Shown here: piece by piece, positions 13,080 through 24,499 of the stretch
Position numbering within the stretch: position 1 is the first letter of the stretch
How the letters are laid out: every line of letters begins with the position of its first letter
From: Trichuris trichiura
Taxonomy: Eukaryota; Nematoda; Enoplea; Trichinellida; Trichuridae
Direction of reading: 5' to 3'
Assembly: GCA_037903355.1 (NCBI GenBank)
Contig: JBAJFE010000014.1
Coordinates: 5,456,001-5,520,000 of the forward strand
Length of the DNA: 64,000 nucleotides
Program-made: the position numbers and the translations under genes
The notes under the pieces: generated by a model
What the model was told of the DNA's origin: nothing
The model's database searches: none
What the model saw: only the letters and a program-made list of their open reading frames with translations

Positions 13080-14606
13080 TGAATTAGTTGCACAGAGCAA
13101 TTCCTTGCAGACTAAGAAACAGTGTAATGTACTCTCTTACCATGAGGAAGTAAATGTCATAAGTCTTTTGAAAAGCTGTATGTCACGTGCCGAAAAAGTC
13201 CTAAAGGTTGCTGAAAGCGAATTGAGCATCCTCAAAGTAAAGTGAAAAGAAGCTGAGGTTAGCAGAAACGTACTAGCTACCCTGCATTAAGAAAAAGGTT
13301 GAAACACGTCTTATGAAGACAGAAAACATTACGTACATGCGTAGAGTGCAAGTAGCAGAAGCATGCCCCTGTCGACGGCAAAATTTACTCAAAAAATTGC
13401 TTTGCTTGTACGAAAATTTCTATTTTTAAGTTCGCTGAAAGACTGGAATTTTTATCTTGAGTTTTCTGAAGAGTTTACTGCAAGCAAGAGACTGCCAGCA
13501 ACATAACATGAATTGTCTCAATCTTACGAACTTTAAAATCTTTGGGGAGGCTGAATCGGCTGATGACCTGGCTGCGTCAGCGTTCCTTGAACAATTCAAG
13601 AAAGTAATGGACGAGAAATTATGTTTTCCGAAATTCTCAATTACGATGAAGGTGTCTTCCTCTGAAAGAAATGCCCAGAAGCACGTATATCTAGGAGAGT
13701 CCCGTGGACGTTCCGGAATCTGCGTGTTTCAGAGATTTACTCTCGTGCCGTGTGTGCCACGTTGTACAATGAATGATTAAGCCCAGTGTCATCGATAGAA
13801 GAAGCTATCCTTAGCGCCTGTGCAACGTAAGTAAAAATTGATTGTTGTATTCCAGCTCCACAACGAGAAGACTTACGTTGTTTTAGAAATGGCGCAATCA
13901 GAACTCCGTTCCTGGGCAAAAAGTCCTTTTTCAAAAGGCTAGGAATGACGTTCAAGGCCCTCCTTGTAATCTAAAGCGCCCCTAGTCGTTCCCAATTTCT
14001 TCGCTTTAATGATCGAAACGTCGAGGTGGTCTTGCCCAGTAATCCAACAGTGTTACGCCAGCCACTTATCCAAGGCATCAAAAGGGTATGAAGGCTACGT
14101 ACGGCTTTTTCGTTTTCAGCGAGCCTCGTTCACTAAATTTAGCTGTATCATTACAGTCCTATGCAGGGCCCTTCTCAATTGCAGACGCAGTTGAGCTCAT
14201 TGCGGAGTCAGCAAATGAAATAAAACCAGAAACAGTTAGTATCCGCTGAAAGTCTCTATGATATGGTGCAATCAGTGAGTAGAGAAGCTTACTTAGTACA
14301 GGTGCTGGTGCCATGAACGTTGTAAACTTTGCAAAGGATATGGGAAAGGATGGTTCCACCAACATGATAGAAGTCAAAATCAGGGAACACGTACATCATT
14401 ACAGGGAATATTTAACCAACGAGCAGCATGAGAAACTCATGACAACGCTTACTGTCAGTGATGATGACGACGCGAAAGGTTTAAAGGATGAAGAGCCGTT
14501 GCTCTGGGTACTGCAAAAACTTGCCTGTATTTCTCATCAAACAAATCATATGGGATGTGATTCTCACGTACGCTACATCGATCAAACATGGCGTTTTATC
14601 ACCTGA
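13080..14606 (+). pseudogene. Decayed jerky/Tigger transposase, nearly full extent
   Basis: The plus strand carries, in order, a psq-type helix-turn-helix (QCNVLSYHEEVNVISLLKS and SELSILKVK, 13115-13245), the end of the CENP-B domain and GEAESADDLAASAFLEQFKK (13540-13610). From 13600 comes the region before the first catalytic aspartate, and from 14313 the acidic C-terminal helix region (VVNFAKDMG, EYLTNEQHEKLM). The last part aligns with the minus-strand frame at 39594-40007. Frameshifts separate the blocks and the catalytic core at 13780-14160 is badly degraded, so it is inactive. Confidence 0.6.
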
Positions 14607-15514
14607 GCAATACCAATATCTCTGAAACTTAGGCAGGATCTATTAGACCAAACGTGGAGAACAGAAAAGCAGATAACTATAAATATGTTTACAAATAAAA
14701 CTCCTGCAGCTGCGTAACCTAAATTTTAAAGCGAGGAATTTAGCACACACAAATTTTCAAAAACGTCAGCATTGAGGGGACACCAAAATGTAGCGTCTAT
14801 CTGCAGAAAGTAAATGAACGGCCTAAACGATCCTCCAGAAGCTAAACATTTTCTCGTGTGAGCGCTGCATTCAGCCAGATGACTGTAACGCCCACAAAGA
14901 GTCACGTAATTTGCCATTTCAGCAAAGAGGCGATCATGATTTAATCGCTGTTACCATGTCTCCCATTCTAGAGGGCTATCAATTCAGAAGAAGCAAGGCT
15001 TTGACCAGTAGCAGCATAGCACGCATTTAGAGAAAAAAGATGACTTCAGGTTTCTTCTACTTATATACACACTTACGTATTTATACTTCAAAAGCTTTTC
15101 CTCTATTACACACACAAGTGCATCCTTCAGACAATTAAAGCCAATAGTCACGAGGTATTTTAAAAAATCAGTGCAGTTTGTTTCTCACCTCTCTTAAATT
15201 GACAGAAGTATGATGACTGGTTCTATACTAAACAAGTGCAAAATTCTCGTTATCATTATTCGTGTTTAAACTTCGTAATGCGCAGAATAGAAGTATAAAA
15301 CGTAATTACTAATCCAATAATAATAAGTAATCGAAGAAAAGATGCAAAAACAATAGATGAATGGATGAACAAATCGAAACAAAACTTTAAAATCTTTTAC
15401 AAAAAGTGAAAGCAAACAAGAAGTGAGCTTCATTCTTACAATTGAAGGAGAAATAGCTTTGAATTATAACAAAAGGGGAAACATAAAGAAGAAATATGAA
15501 TAAAAAGTTGATAA
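14607..15514. other. Unassigned noncoding sequence
   Basis: AT-rich DNA with no gene or repeat end that I can recognise. Confidence 0.5.
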
Positions 15515-15525
15515 GATATAATCCT

Positions 15526-15869
15526 CATGGTTTATGGTCTTCTACGGTTTTTCCCGTTTATCTGTTGTGCTTGTATCTGTAAATTAGACGAAACAACTGC
15601 TCTACCAACGGATGGATGAGCCGTTATTAAGTATTAAGTGGAATTCCACCACCTCACTGACGACGGAACTAGAGCGTTCCGAAAGCTCTGAACATTAAAA
15701 GTTGAGTGTATTGACATCTGTACATTTTCTTAATAACCGCTCATCCATCCGTTGGTAGAGCAGTTGTTTCGTCTAATTTACAGATACAAGCACAACAGAT
15801 AAACGGGAAAAGCCGTAGAAGACCATAAACCATGAAATCTCATCCCGTTACGAAGCACCCAGTGTTCAA
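15526..15869. mobile_element. Palindromic Penelope-like insertion
   Basis: A 344-bp insertion is flanked by an 11-bp duplication GATATAATCCT (15515-15525 and 15870-15880). Two arms of about 107 bp (15525-15631 and 15729-15835) are near-perfect inverse copies, each with the AACGGATGGATGAG block typical of this family. The roughly 97-bp centre holds a hammerhead-like core. The tail after the right arm, CCCGTTACGAAGCACCCAGT, recurs near 18355. No coding sequence is present. Confidence 0.75.
15657..15684 (+). ncRNA. Hammerhead-like ribozyme core
   Basis: CTGACGA, helix strand CGGAAC, loop TAGAGC, helix strand GTTCCG, then AAAGC; GAAA spans 15681-15684. Both conserved core strings are intact and the helix is perfect. 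Confidence 0.6.
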
Positions 15870-16149
15870 GATATAATCCTGAAGTATTCTTCAGTGGCGT
15901 AATGGAATGGGATTCATCAAAAACATTTCGATGGTTCAATGAATGAAGGTTTAGTAAAAATTGAATTATCAATAGCATTCATCAAGAAAGCTAGCACAAC
16001 AGAGCAGCCATATGTTCAGTGTGCGACTAAACAGAAATGTGCAGTTGACAGATAACGAAAAATCAAAGGAGTGATTACACTATATTACCAACAAGCTTGT
16101 TACACTTTAAAAGAAAGAAAGAATCAATCTTCATGCTCTCGCATTTTCA

Positions 16150-16260
16150 AATTCATTCGTTTTACCGCTGAAGACGGGTCAAGTTTGAACCAGGAAGCTC
16201 CAGGAGCAAAAGGTTTTACGAAACGGGTCTCGCCTTGAATAAACTTTACCATCAATAAAC
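16150..16260 (+). repeat. Penelope-like terminal repeat fragment
   Basis: Short remnant with a hammerhead-like core (16168) followed by the family tail AACGGGTCTCGCC. Confidence 0.45.
16168..16196 (+). ncRNA. Hammerhead-like core, decayed
   Basis: CTGAAGA and CGGGTC are followed by a mispaired return strand (GAACCAG) and GAAG in place of GAAA. Confidence 0.35.
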
Positions 16261-18294
16261 AATCCAAACGCAATTTGAACTGTGCTGGTCGAAATATACA
16301 GACTAAATGCAATAGTTCCGTGTTCCATGCAAAGGATTCACTTAATGCGACGAACTCGAAACGAGGTAATTGCAGATAGCGACGCCAGACATACTATGCC
16401 TTTATCGGCCCCTAAGGTCTTGCAGAAGAGCTTGGTTCATAAAATAGCTGCAGTTCCAGATAACATGTCATAAGTGATGGCAATAACAGAAGGCTCTGTA
16501 TTCAAACAAAACAGGGCAATCATAATGGCATTTTGGAACAAAAGTTATGGATCTATGAACTCACAAGATGAACCTAAGGGAATGACGTGGGCACTGTGAC
16601 TGTTTTAGATTTCTAGTGACTCTCTGAAGATGCACCTGCGGTGCCATCAAGCCGTGGCTAATGTGGTACTCTATTGCAACTATCAACAGTGGTGGCCATT
16701 GGATCCACTGAATGGTTCTTTCTGGAATATCATGATTGCTCTTCTTCTTTGATGTCATTAGTAAGCAATACAGTGGTTACTAGAACATAAAGTCAGCTGC
16801 GCAAGGCAGTCAGTCTGATAACTGAAACGGTTACTTAATGACTAGTCCGCATAAATAAGCTGAACAAAGGAAGGATTCTTGTGGTCCACGTAGAACATAC
16901 CTTGAGGACTTATGACTATATGATGATAGACAGAAAAGATCACCATTTCATCTGTGGAAATTTTGAGTAGGACTAAAATTTCTGGAACGCTCCCAACCGC
17001 ACCAAGCGAAATCCGTGCGGGCAGTGAGGCGAGCGTGAGGGCAAAAATCTTGAAAATTGTGATCCTGGATGATTTAAAATTCTGAAAACTCGATACCTCA
17101 GATGAATCAAAAGCTCATCGTGAAGGCTGGCCTTGCAGCAGTTTTACATTTATAGCTTATAAATAAGGGATATACTGAACCAGAATGACATTTTTGTATC
17201 AGTCTTGTGGCTGCTCAAATCAATGTAGAACAGTTTCGAAAAACTAGCGGTTAATTTCGTTTTTTCTCTTGTGAATTTTTCCTTATGGTTTTCATAACTA
17301 TGCTATGCTTTTGTTGGAACAATCGTACCATTGTCATCGTTATTCAATCACCTCAGCACGCGTAAAATTTACTGCTTTTCTTAGTTCTCATCGAGTTCCA
17401 TTGGTTTTAGTTTTTGCGCCCTCATCTCTTTGCTTTGTAGTGGCTGAGTAGCTTGCTTTACGCATAAATTACTAGCTAGGTCCCTGCGCAAGCTGCAGAT
17501 GTTGTAGGAATCAGTTCAGTTAATCCAACCAGCCAGACTAGATACCGTACGAGCTCGGTTATCTGAATGGCACTTGCAGGCGGTATAACGAAAGCTTTCA
17601 ATGTTTCTCATTTTTTGTTTGAATTTTGGAGTTCATCATGTTCTTTGTCCCTGTAGCAGAGCGACTGGTCCTATCCTATTCTACTTTGGTGATCAGCGGC
17701 GGCGCCCAACCCTTCTGAACTCACGCGGAGTTCTTCGCCGAATAGCTATATGGGAATTCTGCTGGGACACCTGCTGAGCCTTTATCGGACACCGCACCCG
17801 GCTTCCAGCCAGCCACCTGCGACGCACTTGACTGACAGCTGAATGCGGCTTCCAACTGGGCATATAGGGCATTACTGTCAAATGAAGATCAGCCGCACCC
17901 ATTTACCAATTACGAAACAATGCATACAGATAGTTTAGTTCGTAGAACATGAGAATTCGGACACTGGAAAATTCTGAAACATCTCGCATTATATGAAATC
18001 GCACTGTAGGGAACATGCAAACTGTATAAAAAATCACGATTTGGTTCTGAATATCAGAAAAATTCTTTACCTGTAAACAAAAACAGAAAAAAATTGCAAA
18101 TAAACTGTGTTAAAAACGGAGTTATTCCATCTGAACTACTTATTTAACCCCCATGCACGCAAAGGTATGGATCTATCCTCACAGAATCTGAATAACACGT
18201 TTTCCTTTTTTAACGATGATACGTTAACTGGCCAATTTCTACAGAACACTTCATAGTGGGTAGAATTCAAAGTGTTTTTCAAGCGTGACATGCC
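16261..18294. other. Unassigned noncoding sequence
   Basis: Nothing recognisable. Open frames of up to about 70 codons (for example 17693-17902 minus) look random. Confidence 0.5.
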
Positions 18295-18313
18295 TTCATC
18301 TTTAGTTTATAAA

Positions 18314-18381
18314 CGGGAAAAGCCGTAGAAGACCTTACAACCATGAAAATTCAACCCGTTACAAAACATCCAGTTTTCAAG
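18314..18381 (+). mobile_element. Extremely truncated Penelope-like tail insertion
   Basis: Only 68 bp of the family tail (starting CGGGAAAAGCCGTAGAAGAC) is inserted. It is flanked by an exact 19-bp direct repeat, TTCATCTTTAGTTTATAAA, at 18295-18313 and 18382-18400. The tail matches the right end of the element at 15526-15869. Confidence 0.7.
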
Positions 18382-18703
18382 TTCATCTTTAGTTTATAAA
18401 ATGAGGTACTCTCAGTTCTAAAATAAAGAACCTCATACCTAAAGAAGAAGGGCAAGTTGATCAGATTCACATTTTTATTTCACTATCTTTAGTCGCCGGC
18501 GAACTGAGATCTTTTTATACGTATAAGGTAGCGCTCCATCTCTACGACGATGTTTCCTCACTGCATTTGTTTCGCGCATGGTCTTCTTCTGTCCAGCACT
18601 TGCCTATATGGCCACAGGCTAGCTTGAATACCTCATATGGCTATCTTGCTGCGTTCTGCATTATAAACGTTATCTTTGAAGCATTGTTACTGGTGCTTTA
18701 GAG

Positions 18704-18900
18704 CAGTGTGTCTCAAGATCAGGGTCGTTAGCGCCACCCTGCGAACGTTTCGGAACGCTTGCGCGCCACAATTCTGATTGGCCACTTTCGTGAGCGCTGA
18801 TTGGTTCATGTGGTGGAGCGGGACGGGAGGGTGCACGGCTCCACGCGTAGCAAGCGACTTTATCTTCACCAGTATGCACCATACCTGATACGCAAACCGC
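18704..18900 (+). mobile_element. End fragment of the autonomous hAT family
   Basis: CAGTGTGTCTCAAGATCAGG and the following sequence, including CAATTCTGATTGG, match the inverse of the right end of the hAT at 51005-54990. I found no partner end, so this is probably a solo terminal fragment. Confidence 0.6.
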
Positions 18901-19295
18901 GCCTTCTGATGCACTTAAACACAATGGCTCAGGTAAGGCATCTGCCCCCCACAGCTCAAAAGTGCTCCGAAGCGTCCCTTGAACGATTTGTGCTCCCTGG
19001 ACTTCAAAAACGCTCCCTGGTAAGCACATGCCCCACCGTGAAAATCAATGCTCTTGAACATTTTATATAGATCAGGAGTAGTCAGTTGTCTCGGAGAAGC
19101 TTCCTGATTACCATCACCGTCTACTTTTTCTTTTCTTTCTGCTTTCCTTGTTAACTCATTGGTGATCAGCTCATCCTGTTGACAATTCAGAATGTCTTTA
19201 ACACCCTCATATTCCATTTCTTCAAAGCCTACCTAGCTGAACAGAGCTTTTAACAATTTTGCACATTTTACTATAGCGTACGAAGTTTCATGGTT

Positions 19296-19641
19296 GATCT
19301 TCAGTTCAAGGATTTGGCCTGTTTAATGTGTCTTTAAATAAACTTCAAAATGCCCTACCAGCGAATGGATGAGCACATTGTTAGAGAAAATACAGAACAA
19401 TGCTATATTGCACGTTTCGAAACTGCTCCTGCTCCGTCGTCAGCGGTTTCAGGGAACGGAACGTCCGGTGCCCGTCTCCCTTACACGGTCGACGACGGAA
19501 CAAGAGCAGTTCTGAAACGTGCAATATAGCATTGTTCTGTCTTTTCTCTAATAATTTGCTCATCCATTCGCTGGTAGGGCATTTTGAAGCTTATTTAAAG
19601 ACACATTAAACAGACCAAATCCTTGAACCGAACATCAAGTC
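19296..19641. mobile_element. Palindromic Penelope-like insertion
   Basis: Two inverse arms (about 19296-19440 and 19487-19641) each contain the CGAATGGATGAGC block and a hammerhead-like site. In the left arm (minus strand) the core is intact; in the right arm CTGA has become TCGA. Possible flanking duplications match at only about 10 of 14 positions. No coding sequence is present. Confidence 0.65.
19415..19443 (-). ncRNA. Hammerhead-like ribozyme core
   Basis: Minus strand: CTGACGA, CGGAGC, loop AGGAGCA, GTTTCG, then AAAC. The core strings CTGACGA and GAAAC are intact, and the helix has non-Watson-Crick pairs. Confidence 0.5.
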
Positions 19642-21047
19642 TGAACACAACCTACGCCTCTTAAAGGACACCCGTCTTTCAACGCACAAAGTCTCTAAAA
19701 TCTCACAGATTATTTCTTGTATAGAACTATATCGAACACGACGCTTAGGCATTGTTTCAATACGTCATTCCAGGCTTATATGGTGCTGTTAATGGCCGTT
19801 CTGGCATAATAGTTTCTAATGTAAATCATAAATGCTTTGTCACAGTAGAATCAGTGCTTCACTTGTGCGTGACCGAATACGCCCATAAAATCTAAGCGCG
19901 GTCTGTTTGCTCTCAGTGAATGAAAACAGAAATTTTCCCATGCGCCCCTGCTTCCAAGCAGCTAAAATCTCGTATCAGCGGAAACAGAATCTCGTTATGT
20001 GAAGAAGTGCTACGATTTCAAAATCGCGTGTGATCAAAGAATGCGTTATACGAGAAATAGATGTGAATACGCGAGCGATGGGGAATAGGGGAGATTGGTG
20101 AACGCGTCGTTGAGAAATAAACGATTTCTGTGTTTCACGGCGTTCGTGCTATGTTTTCGCCTACCTATCTGACAAACTGTCCACACACTCAATTTTCAAG
20201 TGGGGACTTGTTGGTTAAGCGTCCCACCGTCATGCTATAGGTCCGCCAGCCAGCCTGTTTAGCCCTTAACGTAACCTAAGCGCAAACATGTGGCTTATAA
20301 TTTAGCTTAGATTTAGGTTAGGAAAGCAAGGGGACCGGCGCAGTCGTCAACAGCGGCAGAAGAGGATGGCAGCATGCGTGCCAGAAAGGGAAGTGCTTTT
20401 TTCACACGGTGGGGACATGACTGAAAAACCCCTTCAAGGACACCCCCGGCTAATGCTTAGCCTACTGAACGATACAACAATCAAACACCTTTGATTACCT
20501 TCATGGCTTCTCAAACAAGTTTGCGATACAGTGAAATTTTTAAATAAATTTTGTTTTTATTAATAATTCTCATAAATCAGTATGGCAGTTACACGACTCA
20601 AGAGCAAACGTGCACTCAGCGTGTCTAGAATAATTGAAAAAATTATTAACGTAAAACGCAAATGAAAAAGTGACCCTGTCTGCAGAGCAGCAAGTCTAGA
20701 GACAAGCTAGAATAAACGTGGCATGTCATCGCGTAAATGTTCTCGTACAGTAAAGCTCAATTAAGCAAAGTTAGAGAGAACATAAAGCTTATGAGTTTTT
20801 AGGAACAGAGAAAAACTGCTCTAGTTTTTCCCAAATTCCAAATCAGTGAATCCCCGAAGGAATTGATTGCATTATTTCTGCTATTTCTATTTTGTTAGGG
20901 CTGCTGTTCCTTGCTGCCGTTCCTAGTTAGCAGATGAATTAGGTTTCCGTTCTCTAGTTGATATATCAATTGTTAACCTCATTACTGAGTCCACCGTTTT
21001 CTTCGACTATGTTCTTTCCCATTGCGGTGCGCAGAAAGAATCAGGTA
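19642..21047. other. Unassigned noncoding sequence
   Basis: No supported gene or repeat end. Confidence 0.5.
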
Positions 21048-21521
21048 CAGTTGAACCTCTGTAAGTTGACCACTTGACCACCCATAGGACTGGAGAAAAC
21101 TGGTCACCATAGGGTGGTTGTGGTTATAAGGGGTTCGGCTGAATAGATGAGTATCTGTACGCAGTTTTTTTCTGTTGCACAGCATCTGTTAAAGGCGTAT
21201 TAAATGGCGAAGTGCACAAAAATAACGCCATTGTAAAATCGTGCATAGGGCTTTTCAGTGGCTAGAATGCTTTCTGAAAAAATGTCAATTCTAGTCTGGA
21301 GCTTGCTCTTACTACAAACATAAGCGGTAAGGGCGGTCTCCGCGCTAGCTACCACGCTCAGCATCTCTGGGCATTTTTCAGTAGCAAAACACGGACGTCG
21401 TGCGCTAACATGCGCCTGACGTTCTCTTCTTTCACCTTTTGTACTATTTCTGTCTCATCATGATGAAGAAATTTATTACGGATATGTCCCGTTTGTTTTC
21501 TATATAAAGAGACTCCGGAGC

Positions 21522-21549
21522 TTTCGGGTCATTCGAGACCCGTCATCAG
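21522..21549 (-). ncRNA. Hammerhead-like ribozyme core
   Basis: Minus strand: CTGATGA, CGGGTC, loop TCGAAT, GACCCG, then AAAGC. Both core strings and the six-pair helix are intact. It sits in a Penelope-like fragment nested in a Tigger copy. Confidence 0.6.
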
Positions 21550-22462
21550 CGGTCTTAAGTGCAAATATGAATTGTGCCAGCGAGTGCCATCTATCGATTC
21601 TGAGGATTTTAAAGCTTTCTGTTTGTAGGTTTTTGTATTTGAGTCTGTCAGCGCACTTCTTTTTCTTGTTCCGTATAGCTTCTAGATTGTCTTCGTTGGG
21701 TTGTTTCGAACACTTCTGTCTCATCGTCATTTTTCTCCTCTGCGTCGTCTCCTGCACTACTTGCTTTTACGCTCATTCGTGCTCTGGCCAGTACAGTTTG
21801 GAAGGTTGCTTGAGGGTCGAGTTCAGTAAAAGTGGCCACCTCATCACCTATAGCAAGGAAATCTACACCTTCAGTCTCTACCTTGTGTTGGAAGGTTGCG
21901 CCTTCTAAGTCAAGCATGATAGAAATAGCTTTTATTGGTTATACAGTAAAATGGTAAAGTGATGGTAGAACGAGCTTGCGATATACGGGAGGTGACAGAG
22001 ATCAGCGAGAAGGAGGGAGAGACCAAACTGAGGTGAGCGAGAGGGCTTTAAATAGGGAGCGTCTAGACAGCTCCCAGACGTCGTTGTTCTCACGGCCTTG
22101 GATTAACGACATTAGACGGGTCACAGAGTGGCCAACAATGGACACCATCCATCATCGTTAATCCCGCCTTTGGTAGTGACCGACGTCCATTAACACCTCT
22201 GCTCTTATCTGTCAGACAGGTGTCTGGCGCAACAAGTCCAACACCTTGCAAGCCGGATTATCAGGTCAAAGCTCAATATCATTCTCTTGGTCAATGACAA
22301 ATCTAGCTCTCCTGAAGCTAATCCTTATTGCTTCTGGTTGAACCTTATTCCAGGAAGACCTGACCCAAATTACGGGGTCTGAAACATTAGTAAACGTAGC
22401 AGTCGAAGTCGCTCCCAAAGATGAGCTGGTGACTCTTCTTTGCTAATGACCCACTGCAGAAG

Positions 22463-23180
22463 CTAGGTTCTGTATTTCGCTTTAAATGTCTTAATTACTC
22501 CTTGATATAGAGGCTGGGTTTTTGAGGAAATGTTTAGAGGCAGGAACTTCAACGTGACGTTCGTGAAGTGCCTCACGCGAAAATGGTTCAGACGTTTGTC
22601 TACTAACAATAAGATAGAACGTTTCATTCGTTTCATCTGTTGCTCGACACTTCTTTCCCACTCCTCGAATATAGTGGCTGTCATCCAGGCGCATTTATTT
22701 GACCTTCAAGTCACAGGGAGATCGTCAGGCCTCATGGTCCCAACTGCGCGGGGCTTCGCTGACCTACCAATCATCAATGGCTTCAACGTCTCCTCAGTTG
22801 CGCTAGCGCAAAGAAGCACAGTGAATCGTTGTTTGGAGAGCTTCCCGCTTCTGCATTTGTCGCCTTTTAGTAAAACGCTTCTATCACGCATGGCCTTGAA
22901 GAACAAGCCGCATTCATCAGCTTTGAAAATGTCTTCCTAATTGAAGCCACTGGCGAAATAACAAAACTTCGCGATGAAGTCTTCTAAGATCTCAACGGGA
23001 ACTTCGTTAGATTTCCCGCATAAGATTTTCTGGGAGATCTTATGACGGAGCTTCAACTTCTCAGGCCAACTGCTTGATGCCTGAAAACCTGTCAACCTGA
23101 ATTCCAGGGCGAACTTGCTAGCAACTTCCTGGATCATTGGGCCAGAGATCCGTGCATTAGCTGTTCTTATTTGCTTAAAC
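22463..23180 (-). pseudogene. Tigger transposase pseudogene (minus strand)
   Basis: Read leftward from 23180, this gives WFKQIRTANARISGPMIQEV (end of the CENP-B domain), then DIFKADECGLFFKAM (first aspartate), LLLVDKRLNH (second aspartate) and an end at VIKTFKAKYRT. In the third block the expected PLDQG reads LYQG, so the last catalytic aspartate is lost. It has several stops and frame changes. It is about 80-90% similar by eye to the copy at 57238-57962. Confidence 0.7.
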
Positions 23181-23625
23181 CAGGGGTGGGAAACGTCCGG
23201 CTCGTGAAGCATTCCCTTCCACCTGCTGAGGCAACCGCACATACATGCGAGATTCAGTGAAATGTGACTGTAGGAGCCTATTTTTCTAAAATGCGATAAA
23301 TTTATTCTATGTGAATCCTAGTAATAACATAAATCTTGCGTAACAAGCAGGGAGCATCAGGCTGGCTAGGAAGGCTGCTATGCTCTCGGCTCTCTGTCGA
23401 CAAACCGGTCTCGTTAGTCTTCAGCGGCAAACAGTAGGCGGCACTAGTGTGCGCATCAGTAGCGTGGACCATTGGCCGCTTACCGACGGGAAATATTGTT
23501 TTTATCTCGCCTTCTCTCTTTATTCGAAGGGTGACTTAAATGAACTTACATGCAAACAGAGCAGGCTATGTTTTTCGGTTGAGTATTCTGTACTGCCCGA
23601 TGCAGCAAAAAGATTTCCTACCCCT
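23181..23625 (+). mobile_element. Non-autonomous hAT element (MITE), copy B
   Basis: It begins CAGGGGTGGGAAACGTCCGG and ends ATTTCCTACCCCTG, with the same interior as copies A and D. It lies inside the minus-strand Tigger. The flanks (GCTTAAAC left, GTATACCA right) no longer match, consistent with a later deletion of Tigger sequence on the right. Confidence 0.8.
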
Positions 23626-24123
23626 GGTATACCACATCGCAGCTAAAACGGTCAACGTACAGCGGCTGTATTTGCGCTTATTTACGTATGGACTAACCAA
23701 CTTGTCAAATTTCGATCAACTTAGGGAGGTGGTCAACTTTGGAGGTTCTACTGCGTTTGAAAGGCGTTATTGTCGGCTCATTAAACTTGAACCGGAGGTT
23801 CTTCCGCATATTCTTTCAGTCATTATCAAGAAATGTGAGGTAACTTGTCGAGTTTAAAAAGCACAGGTTCTAACAACTATCAAGGGCAAAAGCGCTTTCA
23901 AACGAAGATGAGTAACGGAATTTTAAAGTTACACTCTGATTTAATTGTGGCACTAGAGACTAGGTAGTAATCGAAAATTGTACACCTAAGAACTTCATAG
24001 TAGATTTTCAGATTCACGGGTTTGGCCTGTTGGGTGTATCTGTAAGTAAACTTCAAAATGCCCTACCAACGGATGGATGAGCAAATTGTTAGAGAAATTA
24101 CAGAACAAATCGAATACCGTACG

Positions 24124-24152
24124 TTTCGGAACTGCTCGTGTTCCGTCGTCAG
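24124..24152 (-). ncRNA. Hammerhead-like ribozyme core (left arm)
   Basis: Minus strand: CTGACGA, CGGAAC, loop ACGAGCA, GTTCCG, then AAACG. The helix is perfect and both core strings are intact. Confidence 0.65.
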
Positions 24153-24248
24153 CAGTGTTGGGGATTAATGATTCGATTAATAATTCGATTAATAAATTCC
24201 AATGCTGCGCCCTACCCAACTAATCAAACACCCATTGTACCCATGCGC

Positions 24249-24256
24249 TATATAAA
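24249..24256 (+). promoter_or_regulatory. TATA-like box in PLE spacer
   Basis: TATATAAA lies about 36 bp before the right-arm ribozyme-like core. Its position would suit a promoter that starts transcription near the core, but this is inference from position only. Confidence 0.3.
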
Positions 24257-24291
24257 CCCCTTACCGAATAAACACCTTCTCCCCAACACTG

Positions 24292-24320
24292 CTGACGACG
24301 GAACACGAGCAGTTCCGAAA
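24292..24320 (+). ncRNA. Hammerhead-like ribozyme core (right arm)
   Basis: Plus strand: exact inverse counterpart of the core at 24124-24152, with CTGACGA, the CGGAAC/GTTCCG helix and GAAAC. Confidence 0.65.
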
Positions 24321-24499
24321 CGTACGGTATTCGATTTGTTCTGTAATTTCTCTAACAATTTGCTCATCCATCCGTTGGTAGGGCATTTTGAAGTTTACTT
24401 ACAGATACACCCAACAGGCCAAACCCGGGAATCTGAAGATCTACTATGAAACTATTCAAACCTGTTAAAAGACATCCTGTTTTTCAAAACCTAAGAACT

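Larger units (their letters stand above)
21048..23753 (-). mobile_element. Tigger/pogo element, minus strand, with nested insertions
   Basis: The ends CAGTTGAACCTCTGTAAGTT (21048) and GGAGGTTCTACTG (23753) are the same terminal repeats as the plus-strand Tigger at 56453-58539. The transposase remnant runs leftward from 23180. Inside are a Penelope-like fragment with a hammerhead-like core (near 21480-21600) and hAT MITE copy B (23181-23625). The transposase N-terminus that should lie right of 23180 is missing, so a deletion accompanied or followed the hAT insertion. Confidence 0.7.
23995..24488. mobile_element. Palindromic Penelope-like insertion with two intact hammerhead-like cores
   Basis: A 494-bp insertion is flanked by exact 11-bp duplications ACCTAAGAACT (23984-23994 and 24489-24499). 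Arms of about 165 bp are inverse copies, each with the CCAACGGATGGATGAGCAAA block and a core pointing outward. The central spacer is about 120 bp and includes a TATATAAA box at 24249-24256. No protein-coding frame is present. Of the palindromic copies here this is the best preserved. Confidence 0.8.

Noticed and set aside
22530..22940. 136-codon plus-strand frame
   Set aside because: Antisense shadow of the minus-strand Tigger transposase; the same applies to 57473-57904, 39784-40002 and 38076-38291.
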